DNA from: Podocnemis expansa
Taxonomy: Eukaryota > Chordata > Testudines > Podocnemididae
NCBI GenBank assembly: GCA_007922195.1
Contig: ML682028.1
Span: forward strand, 18,038,148-18,102,147
DNA: 64,000 nt
Direction: 5' to 3'
Shown here piece after piece: positions 26,042 to 38,264 of this stretch. The position numbers were made by a program, and so were the translations under genes. Under the pieces are notes generated by a model. The model saw only the letters and a program-made list of their open reading frames with translations. It ran no database searches and was not told the origin of the DNA. How positions within the stretch are numbered: position 1 is the first letter of the stretch; the number at the start of each line of letters is the position of its first letter.

Positions 26042-27439
26042 AAATAAAGGGCAAGGGAGTCTTTAAAACACATACACCTCTCCTGGAAGCATCAGGGGTT
26101 AGAGGCAGTCATCCTCTGAGTGATTTAAAGAGGCCTATGATTTGCCTAAAAATAAACACTGAAAAAGTCAGAAGAAAAAAAAAAAGGAAAGATCAGATTT
26201 GCAGCAATCCTGAGTAGGATCTAGGCTACACAGAGTCCGGGCCAATCTGCAACAACCCAGGGTTTCTTAACTTCTAACAGAAAGGCTCCTGTAATCAGGG
26301 CTATAGGCTGTAGCTAGCCTTTTCCCATTGACAGATTTCACCTTCTCCAGCCCTGCTCACATCCCCACCATGCTCAGCTTGGTTTATGGCTCTGCAGGTC
26401 AGCTCCCCTCTGGGAAATCCAGGGCTCCTTGCCCCAGCCCTGCACACAGGGCCTGGAACTGGCAGGGCTGTCCTGCTAAAATTCACAGATTAGGGTCACA
26501 AGGAGGTCACTTTCCTTTCTTACCAGACTCCTGGGGCCCAGGAAGATTTTAATAGACTTATAATACACAGTTCGTTCCCTCCACAGGCTGGGGGGGCAGG
26601 GGAAGGAGCTGCAGCATTTCTTGAGAGAGAATAAAGGAATAACAATAGCAGGAAGATTTGGGGTGAGAAATTAACACTTTCCCGCCAGGCAATTTGCAGA
26701 GATTCATCAGATTCTGGCTTAAGAGCTGCAATCCACCTTACAGAATGGGCTGCAAACAGTGCTAGCACAGGTAGGGTAGCGAGATTTTTCTGTGCCTAGG
26801 CATTTGCTCTCCGGGCTGGCATTCTTGTGGCGAGGGGCGTGGAGAGGGGATAAAAGACACCTGAACACCCATGGCCAATGCCTGGAGCTATGGCAACTAG
26901 CGCCAGAAGTCAGGATACAATCCTCAGCTTGACACAGGCATCATATGATGCAGGGCATGCAGGAGCAGTGGTTGGAGCAAGGGGCCTTAAGGGAAGCTCT
27001 CCCCAGAACCCAGCACCCATGCCCCAAACAGCAGGTCATCACGCGGGCTCGGCTGTGATGGGCAGGTTGGAGTACAGAAGGAAATAGACACCATCCCTCA
27101 TCCCCAGAAAATAAAGCTCTACCCTTTAGCTTACAATTCACCACAGCCTAGAATTAAAGGCAGAGATCCAGGGCCACAACCAAGAGGAGTGCAAGGACAG
27201 TCAGGGTGCACTAGCCAGGGCAGGCTTCTTTTCTGCCCCTGTGGCAGAAGAAGGGGCCAGGCCCTGGTAACCGCAGTGGCTTTTTCAAATTCAGCAAGAG
27301 ATGCCCCAGTGACCCAATTCCCATGATCAGGGTCTGGGTGCCCCAACCCCTTAGGCAGCTTAGAACAGTCACAGCCCCATTGCATCCTCCCCCAGCTGTG
27401 GGGGGCTCTGTTCAGAGAAGACCTTTTTCCATCATTCCC

Positions 27440-27570
27440 TCACTCGCCTGCCTCCAAGCAGACGGAGTATCTCCCGGGAACCCACGTCTGGTGTTTGACA
27501 TCCCAAGGCAAAACAAGTGATTCTTTTGGCTCACCCAGAGCTCCCCACACCCCCCTCCGGCTTCCCCCTT
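27440..27570 (+). repeat. Left arm of a dispersed inverted repeat
   Basis: The arm reads ...GTATCTCCCGGGAACCCACG, TCTGGTGTTTGACATCCC, AAGGCAAAACAAGTGATTC, TTTTGGCTCACCCAGAGCTC, ...CCTCCGGCTTCCCC. Its reverse complement appears at 28180-28310 with a few substitutions. The best match is about 27470-27568, weaker toward 27440. Neither arm matches a repeat I know. Confidence 0.75.
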
Positions 27571-27769
27571 TCCCTCCTGGCAGCTCCAAGAAAGCCGATG
27601 TCTCCACCTCTCCCTCTCGCCAAAGGGATGAGAATGTGGAAGCAATTCTACTTGGCAAGCCCGCACCAGTGAGTCAAAAACAGTTGTTTGGCTTGTCAGC
27701 CACCCAGGTCCTGCAGGGTTGAAAGCAGCCCTGTTTTCTTTCCCCTGGGTTAACCCTTTGAGCCTCGTG

Positions 27770-27781
27770 CCCCCCCCCCCC
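27770..27781 (+). repeat. C12 homopolymer
   Basis: Twelve consecutive C, between the two arms of the inverted repeat. Confidence 0.85.
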
Positions 27782-28179
27782 ATCTAGCCAGGAGCCAGAG
27801 CATGCAGATAGTCAGCCCTACCCTCTCAACCCACAGCCTGGCAGACACCTTGGTCCCCCTCCTGAAGAGAACTGCCCCAGGCTCCTAGCGAAGTGGCACC
27901 AGATCCTATTTCCTCATCTTCACTGGCCACAGGTCAACACGGCCTGACAGGACAGTCCACACAGCGCCCTTATACAGGCATGACTGCACTGGTACATTCT
28001 GGGCCACCACTGTAACCAGCCTGCTTAGAGCAGGAGCTGGCAGGTGATTTACAAATGAGATGCTGGGATCAAGGCGAGCGGAAGGGTGCATAGGGAAAAA
28101 ACGCCTGGTCCATGGCTTCCTGGGACAGAGGATCAGGTCAGATACACTGACCAACAGTCTCCCCCATCCACTGCGTGGG

Positions 28180-28310
28180 GGGAAGCCAGAGGAGGGGGTG
28201 TGAGGAGCTCTGGGTGAGCCAAAAGTATCACTTGTTTTGCCTTGGGATGTCATACACCAGATGCGGGCTCCAGAGAGATGCTCTGTCTCAACAGAGCCCC
28301 TGACAGTTGG
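28180..28310 (-). repeat. Right arm of a dispersed inverted repeat
   Basis: GGGGAAGCCAGAGGAGGGGG, GAGCTCTGGGTGAGCCAAAA, GTATCACTTGTTTTGCCTTG and GGATGTCATACACCAGATGC pair with the arm at 27440-27570. The spacer is about 610 bp. The arms are inverted copies of a unit that may be an unrecognised repeat or a local inverted duplication. Confidence 0.75.
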
Positions 28311-28744
28311 GTGAGGGCACAAGAGGGTTGTGCTATTTAAAGTTCTGAATGCAGGTAGGGCCACAAGGCTTCGCCAGGCTCTCTGGGCACAGCCTGGAGT
28401 CCACATCTCCCCCCCTTTTCCTTCTGCTGCCTCCAGAAGATGCAGGTCTAGCACCTCACTGGGTCAGGCTCCAAAAGATAACACCACAATCTCTACCCTG
28501 TTGTCTTATCTCCAGGCTCTGCCCAGCCCCTAGGTGCAATTAAAATCAGAGCTCTGCTTCCATTCAGTTTCTGGATGACATGCTCCCAAGGGGGAGACTT
28601 TAAACAGCAGAGATCAGCCAGAACAGGTATGTGATTTCTCCTTGTACTTCTCTGCCACACAGGATGGAGTTTCCAACACTCCCAAGAGGATCTGGGCCAC
28701 CTAGACTCACCCTCACATCCCTGGTGCCACACAGCACACAGAAC

Positions 28745-28875
28745 TAGGGTAAGGAAAGAGGACTTTTGGCTTCAATCCCAGACTCGCCACTGACTGGGTC
28801 TTGGCCAAGTCTTTGTGTCTCACTTTCCAATCTGAGAACCAGCCATCAACCCACTTGTCTCACAGTGCTGAGGTG
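28745..28875 (+). mobile_element. MIR-like SINE
   Basis: GGCTTCAATCCCAGACTCGCCACTGACTGGGTCTTGGCCAAGTC, then TGTGTCTCACTTTCCAATCTGAGAA and CTTGTCTCACAGTG, parallel the MIR core order: GGCTTTGAATCCTGGCTCTGCCACTTACT, then GACCTTGGGCAAGT, then TGCCTCAGTTTCC. Diverged, as expected for an ancient amniote SINE. Confidence 0.7.
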
Positions 28876-28989
28876 CTCTGCGACCTGCAGACAGAAACAA
28901 CAAAAGCTACAGGCTCCCTGTTTCCAGGAGGGAATGTGACTTGCTCTCCGGTTCAGTCTGGAGTTTCAGAGGAACCTCAGTGCATTTGC

Positions 28990-29185
28990 TGCGGTCATCC
29001 TAGACTGTTATGCAAAAACTTTTAATTGTTAGAAGCTGGGACTGGACGACAGGGGATGGATCACTCAAAATGGTCGTGTTCTGTTCATTCCCCCTGAAGC
29101 ACCCAACACTGACCTCTGTAAGCCAGGATACTGAGCTAGATGGATCATTGACTTGACCCAGTACAGCCCCTCTTATGCTCCTGTA
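28990..29185 (+). mobile_element. CR1-like 3'-end relic
   Basis: GAAGCTGGGACTGGACGACAGG, GGATCACTC, GTTCTGTTCATTCCCCCTGAAGCACC, GATACTGAGCTAGATGGATC and TTGACCCAGTACAGCCCCTCTTATG follow the wording of a common sauropsid repeat tail (GATACTGGGCTAGATGGACC...CTGACCCAGTATGGC). Assignment to CR1 rather than another LINE tail is from memory. Confidence 0.6.
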
Positions 29186-29489
29186 AAGCCACACATTGCA
29201 GAGACAGCTGAGTGCCCCACTTTACTCTCTATCATGGCATGATACAGAGGAGAGCCAGAAAAAGGCTGGCTCCCAGGGGCAGGGGGAAAGCTAGAGGATT
29301 GGGGAAAGGAGTTAAGCCAGCCAAAGCAAGAGTGGGAAGAAAAGCAGAGGGCGCGAGAAAGACAAAGCAAGCTGCCAGAGCCAAGAGATGAAGGAAGCAC
29401 ACGATAAGAAGGGGAGACAGGGAGTGTGTGCGCGAGCGCACAGTTCAGGAGGGGAGGGAAAGAGGTGGTTGATGACCAAAGTCATTGAA

Positions 29490-29660
29490 CATTTTTTGGC
29501 ACGCCTGCCCTCCAGTATCCTGGCTGCCGGCCCAGCTCGGAGCTGAACTTAAACAAACTCCTGTTGCAGCCATCTGCTTGATTTTAAAATAAATCAAACA
29601 ATCTGTTGAGCCGTGGGTGATCAAGTTTCCATCTGTGCGGACGCCTGCTCGCCTGCTTGG
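29490..29660. promoter_or_regulatory. Candidate conserved non-coding element
   Basis: A unique-looking block contains a TTGATTT/AAATCAA inverted repeat separated by 6 bp (29578-29597), with AATCAAACAATCTG beside it and E-box-like CATCTG motifs. It lies between a CR1 relic and ordinary sequence. Suggestive only. Confidence 0.22.
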
Positions 29661-30184
29661 AGCCTCTGCTTGCCTCTACCAGCCAAGCACTCCCGGCACC
29701 ATGTGGCCTCACTAATTCCTCCAGGAAAAGAAGAAACCGGACCTCCCCCCCTCACCCCCCCAGCCTCCTAATTCAAACCAAGTGCTATTTTTACAGCTGC
29801 CCACCAAAGAGATAGCTGTTTGAAATGGGGGAAGGGGAAAAAACAAGGGAGGGCAATTCTTAAGAGACCTTACTCAACTACTGCCTGAGCAGAATTCCTC
29901 ATCCTTTTCCACCCCTCTCTTTAGCCACCCCACATGACTAGGGTCCAGCAGAATAAAAACACAGCAAGCTGCCACACCTGGCTGGCCTGACAGTCTGGTG
30001 ACCACAAAAGAAAAGCCACCAACTAGCTGGAAATAGCAGTGGTGAATCCTGCTCCATGCAGCTGTCTCAAGAAAGGAACAGAGTGAGCATGTTCCTGCCA
30101 GGCCTCAGGGAAGCCCTGGGCATGCCCCAGGGAACAAGCTACAGAGGCTGGTTATGCTCTTGGACAACCCAGAGGAGCTCAAAG

Positions 30185-30300
30185 CACTGTGACTGCTCAG
30201 CCTTGAGATGCCCCATACGAGGCATCTCATCACCTCCCATTTCACAGATGGGCAAAGTCTCACTGTGCCTCAGTTTCCCCCATGGGCAGTAAGGGGAATA
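30185..30300. mobile_element. MIR-like fragments in both orientations
   Basis: CATCACCTCCCATTTCACAGATGGGCAAAG reads as a reverse MIR tail. The adjacent CTGTGCCTCAGTTTCCCCCATGGGCAG reads as a forward one. Either two fragments meet here or the resemblance of one is accidental. Confidence 0.45.
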
Positions 30301-30629
30301 CAAGCAGAGTTGCCGGTCCTTGGAGAGGCTGACAAATACCAAGGAGTCCTGTGTATGTTATACCGCATGCACAAACCCCATCTTGTCTATTAAAGGGATG
30401 TCCACAATGTATTACAAAACCCATGGAAGTGAGTCTCAGAGCCTGGACTCACGCAATGGCTCTAAAAAAAGCAGTTTAGATGTTGCAGCCTGGGGTGTGC
30501 ATCCACATGGCTATTTTTAGTGCCACAGTGGGAGCCAGCGGCCAACAACCCAGATGCTGAGTCTTTCTGCCATGGATTTCACAAACCCCATTGCAGACAT
30601 ATCTTTAGAGAACCATGCTCTTTAGGGGC

Positions 30630-30705
30630 CTGACAATCTTTGGCTAGGTGACTGTACAGCACCTAGCACAATGGGACCATAAGCCCGGCTGGGGTCTCCA
30701 TGTGC
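30630..30705 (+). mobile_element. L3/MIR3-like tail fragment
   Basis: GTGACTGTACAGCACCTAGCACAATGGGACCATAAGCCCGGCTGGGGTCTCC is the central part of the same tail as at 9803-9905. Confidence 0.6.
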
Positions 30706-32547
30706 TGCCACAATTCAGTGTTTCCAGGAGGACCCCTTATTCTCTGTTGACTCCTCGGGGAACCACAAGCTTCCCCTCCTAGCACCATGGAGCACAGGAA
30801 AAAAACAATGGGATCTGAGCCAAAAGGAGAGGGGGAGCAAGAGGGCAGCACAGCCAAGGAAAAATGAGGAAGGAGCTCAGGAGATGGTCGTTAAGCTTCC
30901 CCAAGCCCATCCGGAGCAGCAGCACAACAGTGTCCTGCCAGGCCTGCCCCTGAGCACACAGGACACCACGAAAGGCAAAACCACATCAGTTGCTTCAGGG
31001 CTGGCGCTATTTGCTTGGCAGCCTGGCCAGCAAGGGGAGGGTAACGGGGAGCGCGACGCCTGCATGGTCTGGTTTGTGGCGCAGGGAAACTCGCTGGGCT
31101 TGTGAGAGCTTCCAGTGCTGCAGCTCTCCAAGCAAGCGGAGAGACAGCTGGAACTTTACCAGCACCCCCCAGAAATGCCAAGCAACACAGGGAGGCCGAC
31201 GCCTTTCGGCTGCGGAGCTGGGTTAGCCACAAACACGTTTTCCCAGGCCCAGGAAATGACAGAGGCTAAGGATCTACAGAATTAGCGGCTCTCTGGAGCA
31301 ATCCCAGGTGGTGAATCAGGGAGGTGTCCTGTTCTAGAAGGCGAGGTGCATGGAGAACTGCGTCTCAGGGTCCCAGACACGCACCAATCTGCAAGGAAGA
31401 ACACCTGTGGGAAAAACACCTGCTACTATACTATACACAGGCAGAGATTCCCTCCATGCTCCAGAGAGCCCTACAATGGTACCCCTGCCTCCTGGAGACC
31501 CACGCAACTGGACTCTCAATCATGCACACGGCTGAGGGACTAAAGCGAGACGGGGGCGTGGCTCTGGTCTATGGGGGGAGGCAGTCAATGCATGGGGAGA
31601 AACAGCACTGAAGTGGCTCTCCTTATAGAATTTCAGTCTCTGCAACATGACCTTGCCATAAGGGGGCCAGAACACCCCATACTTCAGCCCCTAAATCTTC
31701 CCACCCCCAAACTCCAGTAGAACCAAACCCAGACCCACAGCCCCGCTCTGGCACAGGATGCTCAGACGCTGCATGTTGTTCCAGAAATTGCCTGGGTCTG
31801 CTGCACCCGAGTGAGACCCTCCATGGGGCAAGCCAGCTCGAGGAAAGAACAGGAGACATGGGGCAGAGAAGTAGCAGGATTCGGAGAAGCTCCTATCATC
31901 AGTATGAGTTGGCTGAAGGAAAGAACAGTTGCGGACAGCAGGCTGGTCTGTTAGCAGGGAAAGAGAAGCCGTGTCCTTGGTGCATGCAAGGCGGGGGAGG
32001 AACACCCAGGGCTGGGGAGAATCTCCTTTGCAATACCGTGCTTCCGGCTATCGCTGGTCTGGAAGGGGGGAGCAGACAGCCCCCAGCTCATGCCGCCAGC
32101 CGGTCCCAGGCACAGTGCGCCCTCCGCTTGGTGCAGCTAGGAGCTGGGCTGGAGAATAAACATCTCCTGGTGCAGGGAGAAGGCTGGAGCCAAGAGCTGC
32201 TGTAAACACTCTCTCCCCAGCCAGCCCTGGGGTCTGGCCAGTCACACCAGGCTGAGAATTAGCACTTTGCTGGTAATAAAGGCAAACAACATCAATCTGG
32301 AGCCAGAGCTAGCTGGGTCCTCTCCGGTCCCCACCCAGCAAGGCAGAGAGAAGAGGTGCCAGCAGAAGCTGGAGTGTCCATCACAAGCAGCAGCCAGGGA
32401 CCAAGGCAGCAGGGATCCCAGAGGGCCATTTGGGCCATTGAGCCCTCCCCAGTCCACACCTTGCACAGGCAGGGGTTGTCAATTCCCCCACAGTACTGGG
32501 GCAGAAACAGTCGTTTCCAGAGGCCCAAGTGGGATTGGCTGTAGCTG

Positions 32548-32610
32548 CTCCAGGGCCCTGTTGCACTAGGTGCTCTATGAACACAAAGACAATCCTGGCC
32601 TTAGCAAGTT
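32548..32610 (-). mobile_element. L3/MIR3-like tail fragment, reverse orientation
   Basis: GGGCCCTGTTGCACTAGGTGCTCTATGAACACAAAGACAATCCTGGCC resembles the reverse tail, short and diverged. Confidence 0.45.
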
Positions 32611-32984
32611 CACACACCCAGTAGGGGATGCCCCTTGGCACACACAGCTAGCACCAAGGCTGAGTTTCCAGAGCATTTGGTGCTGGGCACCCACACTCAG
32701 GACAAGGGCTTCTAGAAAGCTCCCCCAGGCACTTTGGAAATATCCACCCCGCATTGTGGGGATGCTTCAGAAAGTCCATCTTGGTGCCAGCTGGGTCTGC
32801 CCCCCACCCCAGGATCTGAGGGTTACGGGACTTACTTCTTACCATGGAAAACAATTCTCTGGGGAGCCCCAATGAACATAACCATCAAGAGGAAACATGG
32901 CTCAGTGACTGGTTCTTAAAGGGATAGGGATCATCTGTGCCTCCTAGGGAACAGCACCGGCATAGGGCACATATACACCAGGAG

Positions 32985-33310
32985 CTCTTGACCACAGACT
33001 GGGACTGCCTGTCTAAAGCCTAGCCAGGGCTGGGCCAGGAGCAGTACTTGGATGGGAGCCTGCCAAGGGCAAGCCAGGAAGCTGCTGAAATAGCAAGGCA
33101 GCAGATGGAGCATTTCCTTTCAGATCAGTACTGACCCCAACACACCGAAAAGGGGCAATGGACTCAGAAGGGCCCATTTTCTCCGCTGGCTTTGCATGTC
33201 ACCTTGTCCTTTACCTCTCTGCAGAGCCAGTGTGTGTTAGCATAAGTCACTCTGCCCGGGGCAAGACTTAGTCTTTTGGATGAGACACGAAACCAAACAT
33301 TACAAGGAAG
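32985..33310 (+). mobile_element. 5S-rRNA-derived SINE relic
   Basis: AAAGCCTAGCCAGGGCTGGGCCAGGAGCAGTACTTGGATGGGAGCC parallels the 5S rRNA promoter region (GAAGCTAAGCAGGGTCGGGCCTGG...AGTACTTGGATGGGAGACC). The downstream body contains TTAGTCTTTTGGATGAGACACGAAACC, typical of the body of an amniote 5S-headed SINE. It is not a 5S gene, because the 5' third is missing. Confidence 0.62.
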
Positions 33311-33374
33311 AAGAAAAGTGACTCCCAGTTGGAGCTGTTCTACTCCATTGCCCTAAGGTCCCCATTACATACAG

Positions 33375-33789
33375 CAGGTGTGGCCAAACTGTGGTTCAAG
33401 GAGCCACATGTGGTTCTTGAATGAAAAACTCTGCCTCCTGGAAGAATGTCAGCAATCAATTTAGGAAAGCAGCCCCAGCCCAGGAGTTCAGGAGGGAGTT
33501 GGGACGGTGGGGAGAAGTGCGGCATGGTTGGGATTTTTAAAAACTCTCCACTAGCCTGCAGTTTTCTACATCAAGCAGCAGCTGAGCTTTTACTGTATAG
33601 ACCAGATGTGGACAAACTATGGCTTGGGAGCCACATGTGGCTCTTGAATGAAAAAGTGTGGCTTGCGGAAGAATGTCAGCAAATCAATTTAGTAGATAAA
33701 AGTATATGGCTGTATGCCTCAGTGCAGCTCTTGAAGGTTTAATAATCAACTTGTGTGGCTCTTGAGTTCCATAAGTTTGGCCACCCCTG
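33375..33789 (+). mobile_element. TGGCCAA-type hAT element with a duplicated 5' part
   Basis: Outer ends are CAGGTGTGGCCAAACTGTGG at 33375 and AAGTTTGGCCACCCCTG at 33789. Flanks ACATACAG and ACATAGAG agree at seven of eight positions. A second 5' end (CAGATGTGGACAAACTATGG) starts at 33603, and about 60 bp after each start is near identical (GGAGCCACATGTGG, CTTGAATGAAAAA, GAAGAATGTCAGCAA, TCAATTTAG). After TCAATTTAG the first copy enters unrelated DNA until 33602, and the second continues to the 3' end. No coding capacity. Confidence 0.75.
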
Positions 33790-34662
33790 ACATAGAGTAT
33801 TCTTCATTTCCTGGCCTGAAAGAGTCTTCTCTGCCCCAGAGGTGGCTGCATTTCGAAAGTGGGAGTCGATAACACAGGCTAGGCCCTAGCATAATGAGAA
33901 AATGAAAACAGAGAACAGGCTCACAGACATTCAGCACTCAATTCTTGTCATGTTTCCTCCTACAACAAGGGATTTCTCTGCTTAAGAAAGAACTGACACA
34001 GCCTGGCTGAGAAGCAGAAAACCCAGGTTTCCCAGTTACTGTGCAGATGTTCTGGACCAAAAACAGAACAGAGACAGAATTCATCTCCCACTCAGCAGAC
34101 ACCACAGCCAGGACATCTGGAGTGTATCTGCAAACAGGACTGGTATACTGACATTTCCTCCCCCCACACCCCTGAGCAACCCTTCATGCGGATGTCAGAT
34201 GAGGGATACCAGCAGATTCTTCATCCCAAGCCAGAAATGATAAACCTAAATCATTACAAAACAAAACAAAAAATCCCAATCCCACACACACTGGAGAGAG
34301 AGGAGCTGGTGGGAAGAAGGCAGCCGAGAAAGCGTTAGAATGTAATTTCTGGGCCAGTTAAGAACTGAAATGAAGAGCACTCGATCAACACATGAAAGCG
34401 ATGTCTGTAGTGTGCACCCGAGCAGGCAGATGGATTTTGCTGGTGGTGGTTTGGGGTATGAGGAAAGAAGGAAACCCAGCACTCAAGTCATCCTCCCACT
34501 CTTCACAGCTGTCAGGAAAATGTTCTATGCATCAAGGTCCCTTCAAGACTTCAGCAGCAGCAGAGTCCTCATGCCCCACTTCCCAAGGGCCAATCCACCT
34601 GCCTGCAACTATTATCTTAGCCCCAGGAAGTGTCAAATGATTCCCTATTCCCACCCTCCACA

Positions 34663-34665
34663 AAA

Positions 34666-34705
<40 letters not shown>

Positions 34706-34707
34706 AA
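34663..34707 (+). repeat. (AAAT)n microsatellite
   Basis: About 11 uninterrupted AAAT/AATA units. Confidence 0.95.
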
Positions 34708-36844
34708 AGGAGGGAAAGAGATTCAGAGATCAAACCATTTCAGAGGGTTATGGGATAAACATCCAGCAGATTGCCACACACACAAAGCTCAGTTTGTGAA
34801 ACGGAGTCTTGCACAGGTTTCTGATTATTCTAGCCAGCATCACAGGACCCTTACAAGGGGGAATGGGGTTACAGCATGGACTTTGGAAAATACAGCTACT
34901 TCCATGTGCTTGGCATCAGCTCAGAGACCTGGGCCTTAGAATTGGTATCAGGCAGGGGACGTGGCCCATGGCACCAAGGACAGCCCAGGGCACTGTGGGA
35001 TCTTTAGTTCCCACCAGAAGAGTCCCCCTGGAGATCTCAATTTTACACCTCTTGAGGAGTCCTGTCCAGTCCTCCACTCTTCCTCAGACCCACAGAAACT
35101 GTAGGTGCAAAGGTCCCCCCAAAAACAAGGTCTAGGATGTGCTGGTGACATTATCACATACTAAATCCTTGAGGACTCCAAAGTGTTTAAAGCTGAGGTC
35201 ACAAGATGGAACAAGGTCCTGGGAAACGCTTGCGCACGCACTCTATGAAAAATTTGTACACATTCTGGCCTGGGACACCTGTGGACCTAGAATTGTTTAC
35301 ACCGGCTCTTTGCTAATGAAGTGTTAAGTCAGCTCCTGCACCCTCTGCATTGACAGCTGCTGGAGAACTGCCATTTGATTCTCCCCATGGCTAACTCTCC
35401 CCATAGAGTCAGCTGGCTGGGCAAGTCTTGTAAAGACCAAGACTTGGAGTGACAGATCAATGCCCACCCCCACCCCCTCCTCCCGGAAGCAGCAGCCAGG
35501 CTGGCTGGCTTGAAGGAGAGCTAGATAAATGACTAGCAGAGCAATTGTTTAGTCAGCACAGACCACCACAGCCTCACAGATAATGGATGGAAACATAACC
35601 TGCCCCGCCTCACCCCCCAAGGTCTAATGCAGAGAAGCAGTAGCCAGAGGCACCCTGAGCAGTACAGGCATTGGTGAAGCAGGTTAGAACAGAGGTGCCC
35701 CCACCACAGAAGACACTCAGGCTTAAAGCCAATAGCTTGCAACAAACCTCCATTTGTCACCACAACATACAGCATATTAGAATAGCCACAGCCACCGAAA
35801 ACCTCATGCTGCTTGCTGCACTGACCATGTACTACCACTCACTGGCAACTGAGTGAGCGTATGGCCAAAACTCACATCTTCAAGCCACCTCAGCCCCTTG
35901 GGCTAAACCTGGGTGGACAAAATTGGCTCACAGCTGGGTGCCAACAATTCTGGTCGCCAGAGGCCACTCCTCCATCACATTTCTGCAGTGGAGCTAGGTG
36001 ACAGGCTACTAAAACCAGTCAAGGCCTGCATTAGCAACTCCAAGTATGTTAACGCTGGCACTGGAGGGTTGATTACTGGCTTGGGGACAGGCACCCACAT
36101 TAGCCAAATCAGTGTGGGTGGGATGGGTCCAATCTTGTCTGAAACCCTATGTGCATACTCAGAAGTTAACTAGCCCATCTCCCCGTGGCTGCACTGCTAG
36201 CTTAACCGCACTGACTCAAAAACAATACTAGGGTGTCCATGCAAGCCAAAGGTTACCCTCCTAGTTCCTCTCCAGCGCAGACGAATCTTTAATAAAGCAG
36301 TTCGGATGTCATGCAGTGAAGGACCATGGTGCACTCACATACTAGCCGTATTCTTAGGACTACAACTCTGCAAACGGAGTGCTGTCCTGATCTGCAACAC
36401 CCCATTGACTGCTCCACATCTAGACCCATTTCTCAGGAGCAACTCTGTCACCCACAGCCATTCTCTGGTGCTGGGCCTCTCCTAGGCAAGCACTGCACCA
36501 CAGGGGGGCTTGTGAAGGACAAGGGGGAGTAGTCACCTTATATGCTCACTTGTGATCTGAGCTGGGATATGAACCCTTCCCTCTGCCCCCTACCAAAAGG
36601 TTGGAACCTGAAAATGGCTGCTGGGCTGCAAAGAAGGGAACTATAATCCATGAAATGGATCTTAAGCCTCTCTCATTCAACAGTTCTTCATAGGGCCTGG
36701 AGGGCCACATCACACCAGGCATGGTGCAGACACAGTGAGCAACCATCCCCACTTTGAGGGGCCTGCTGTCTAAATAGAACAGACAAAGGAAACTGAGGCA
36801 TAGGACAGTGACATGACAGTAGGAGAGACACACAGCGGTTTCTA

Positions 36845-36932
36845 AAACAATGAGAGTGCCGTGGTACCTTAAAGACTAACAAATTTCTTTGGGCATAAAC
36901 TTTCACGGGCTACAACCCACTTCATCAGATGC
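36845..36932 (+). mobile_element. Foldback MITE arm fragment
   Basis: AACAATGAGAGTGCCGTGG, CTTAAAGACTAACAAATTT, GGGCATAAACTTTCACGGGC and CCACTTCATCAGATGC match the arm of the foldback family. The GGGC(T)ACAACCCAC centre differs from the GAGAAAATCCCAC variant seen elsewhere in this window, which suggests a separate subfamily. No head and no opposite arm. Confidence 0.72.
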
Positions 36933-38264
36933 AGCAGTTTCTAAGCTGACAGCATCTGTAGCCCAGTGTAGTACTATCCAAGGAGTGCAAAAAGTATGGC
37001 CTCATCACCCAAAAGGCTCAACAGAGTTGAGGAAAAACATCGGGAACAAGACACATTTGGGACTGGTGAAGGTTTTCTTTCTTCTAAGACCGAAGAAGGA
37101 CCCTCAGAGCCAGCAAAACAAGTTTCTCCCTAAACCCAACAGAGGCAGGACTGAGGATTGTCCATAACCCACTCCCAATTCAGAAACAGCGCACATGACT
37201 CTTCACTGCAGAGCCTTTGTCTTGCATTTAATCTACTGTGCCTAGAAATGATGTCTCCCCAAAATGAATCTGTTTACCCCAGGCTTACAGAAGCAATTGC
37301 TCCATGATACTGGAAACTCCGGGCAGCCCTGCCTGGCCACAAGTAGGGATTAATCCCAAGTCACTAGAGGAGTCTGGAAAACAACCATCCCTTGCTCCAA
37401 CAATTTAGCTGCCTGCACTCTCTCCACTCACTGCTGTGTTCCTGATACCTAGCCGTCCCACGTGGCATGCAAAGTCCAGGGCATGGTTCCATACTCTAGT
37501 TCTCGAGGGGCTCCACCGAGCCCAGCTGTGTGAGTAACAAGGCAAGTCAGAGCTCACATGCCCAGGCCTTCCACTTCTCCCTCATCAGCCAGAAGCAGAG
37601 ATTAGCATGGAAGGAATCCGATCCGTTCCACGGATCAAAAACCAGGTTCTAGCTTCTGTTTCTCTGTTAAGCCCAGGCTAGTGGTACCTGTCCTGGTGCT
37701 CACGTCTTGCCTGCACCAGGCTCAAATAAATCCCAGAGAGGAATTTAGCAGCCCTCCCTTGGGCAGAGCCGGAATGGAAAAGGCTAAGTGCTCTTTGGCA
37801 TGTAGCTCAGAGGCTGTTCACGCATAGGGGTAGGGAGCGCCTCAGTCTCTCAGTGTTAATGAGCCTGGCTGGCTCCTGGGGCCCTGCTTCTCTCCCTGAT
37901 TCCCACTGCAGCTTGGAGGCCTCCCTGACTGCTATCTTGTCCAAAAGAGGTGGTGCCAGGGAAGGGGTGGGTCATAAAGGTTTCCTGGGTCTGTGCACAG
38001 TGTTCAAGTGACCTATAGTCTGGCAGCATTTACAGTGCACATGTTGGGAAGGTGAGCTGAGTCTGCAGAGAGTAAGGCAGCACATCCGCGTATTACAGAC
38101 ACAGAGACCTCATCCCCTCTGCACCTGGGCTAAGCTAAAAGCCAGGCTTTCAGAGCCAAAAATGGAGGGAATACACCAGCAGCAAGCCCTGTGTTGTCAC
38201 TGTGGGGAGCCACTGCCCATTCACATCATCACATAGTATCTACAGGGCATTCCAGGCCAGGAGT

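Larger units (their letters stand above)
25566..32984. other. No gene recognised (25566-32984)
   Basis: Holds the inverted repeat pair, MIR and CR1 relics and homopolymers listed separately. Nothing else stands out. Confidence 0.55.

Noticed and set aside
27906..28454. 182-codon minus-strand open frame sharing a peptide with a frame at 27495-27722
   Set aside because: The shared peptide comes from the inverted repeat arms at 27.44/28.31 kb, not from related genes.
32985..33310. 5S rRNA gene
   Set aside because: Only the internal-promoter part resembles 5S and it continues into a SINE body, so it is a SINE relic.
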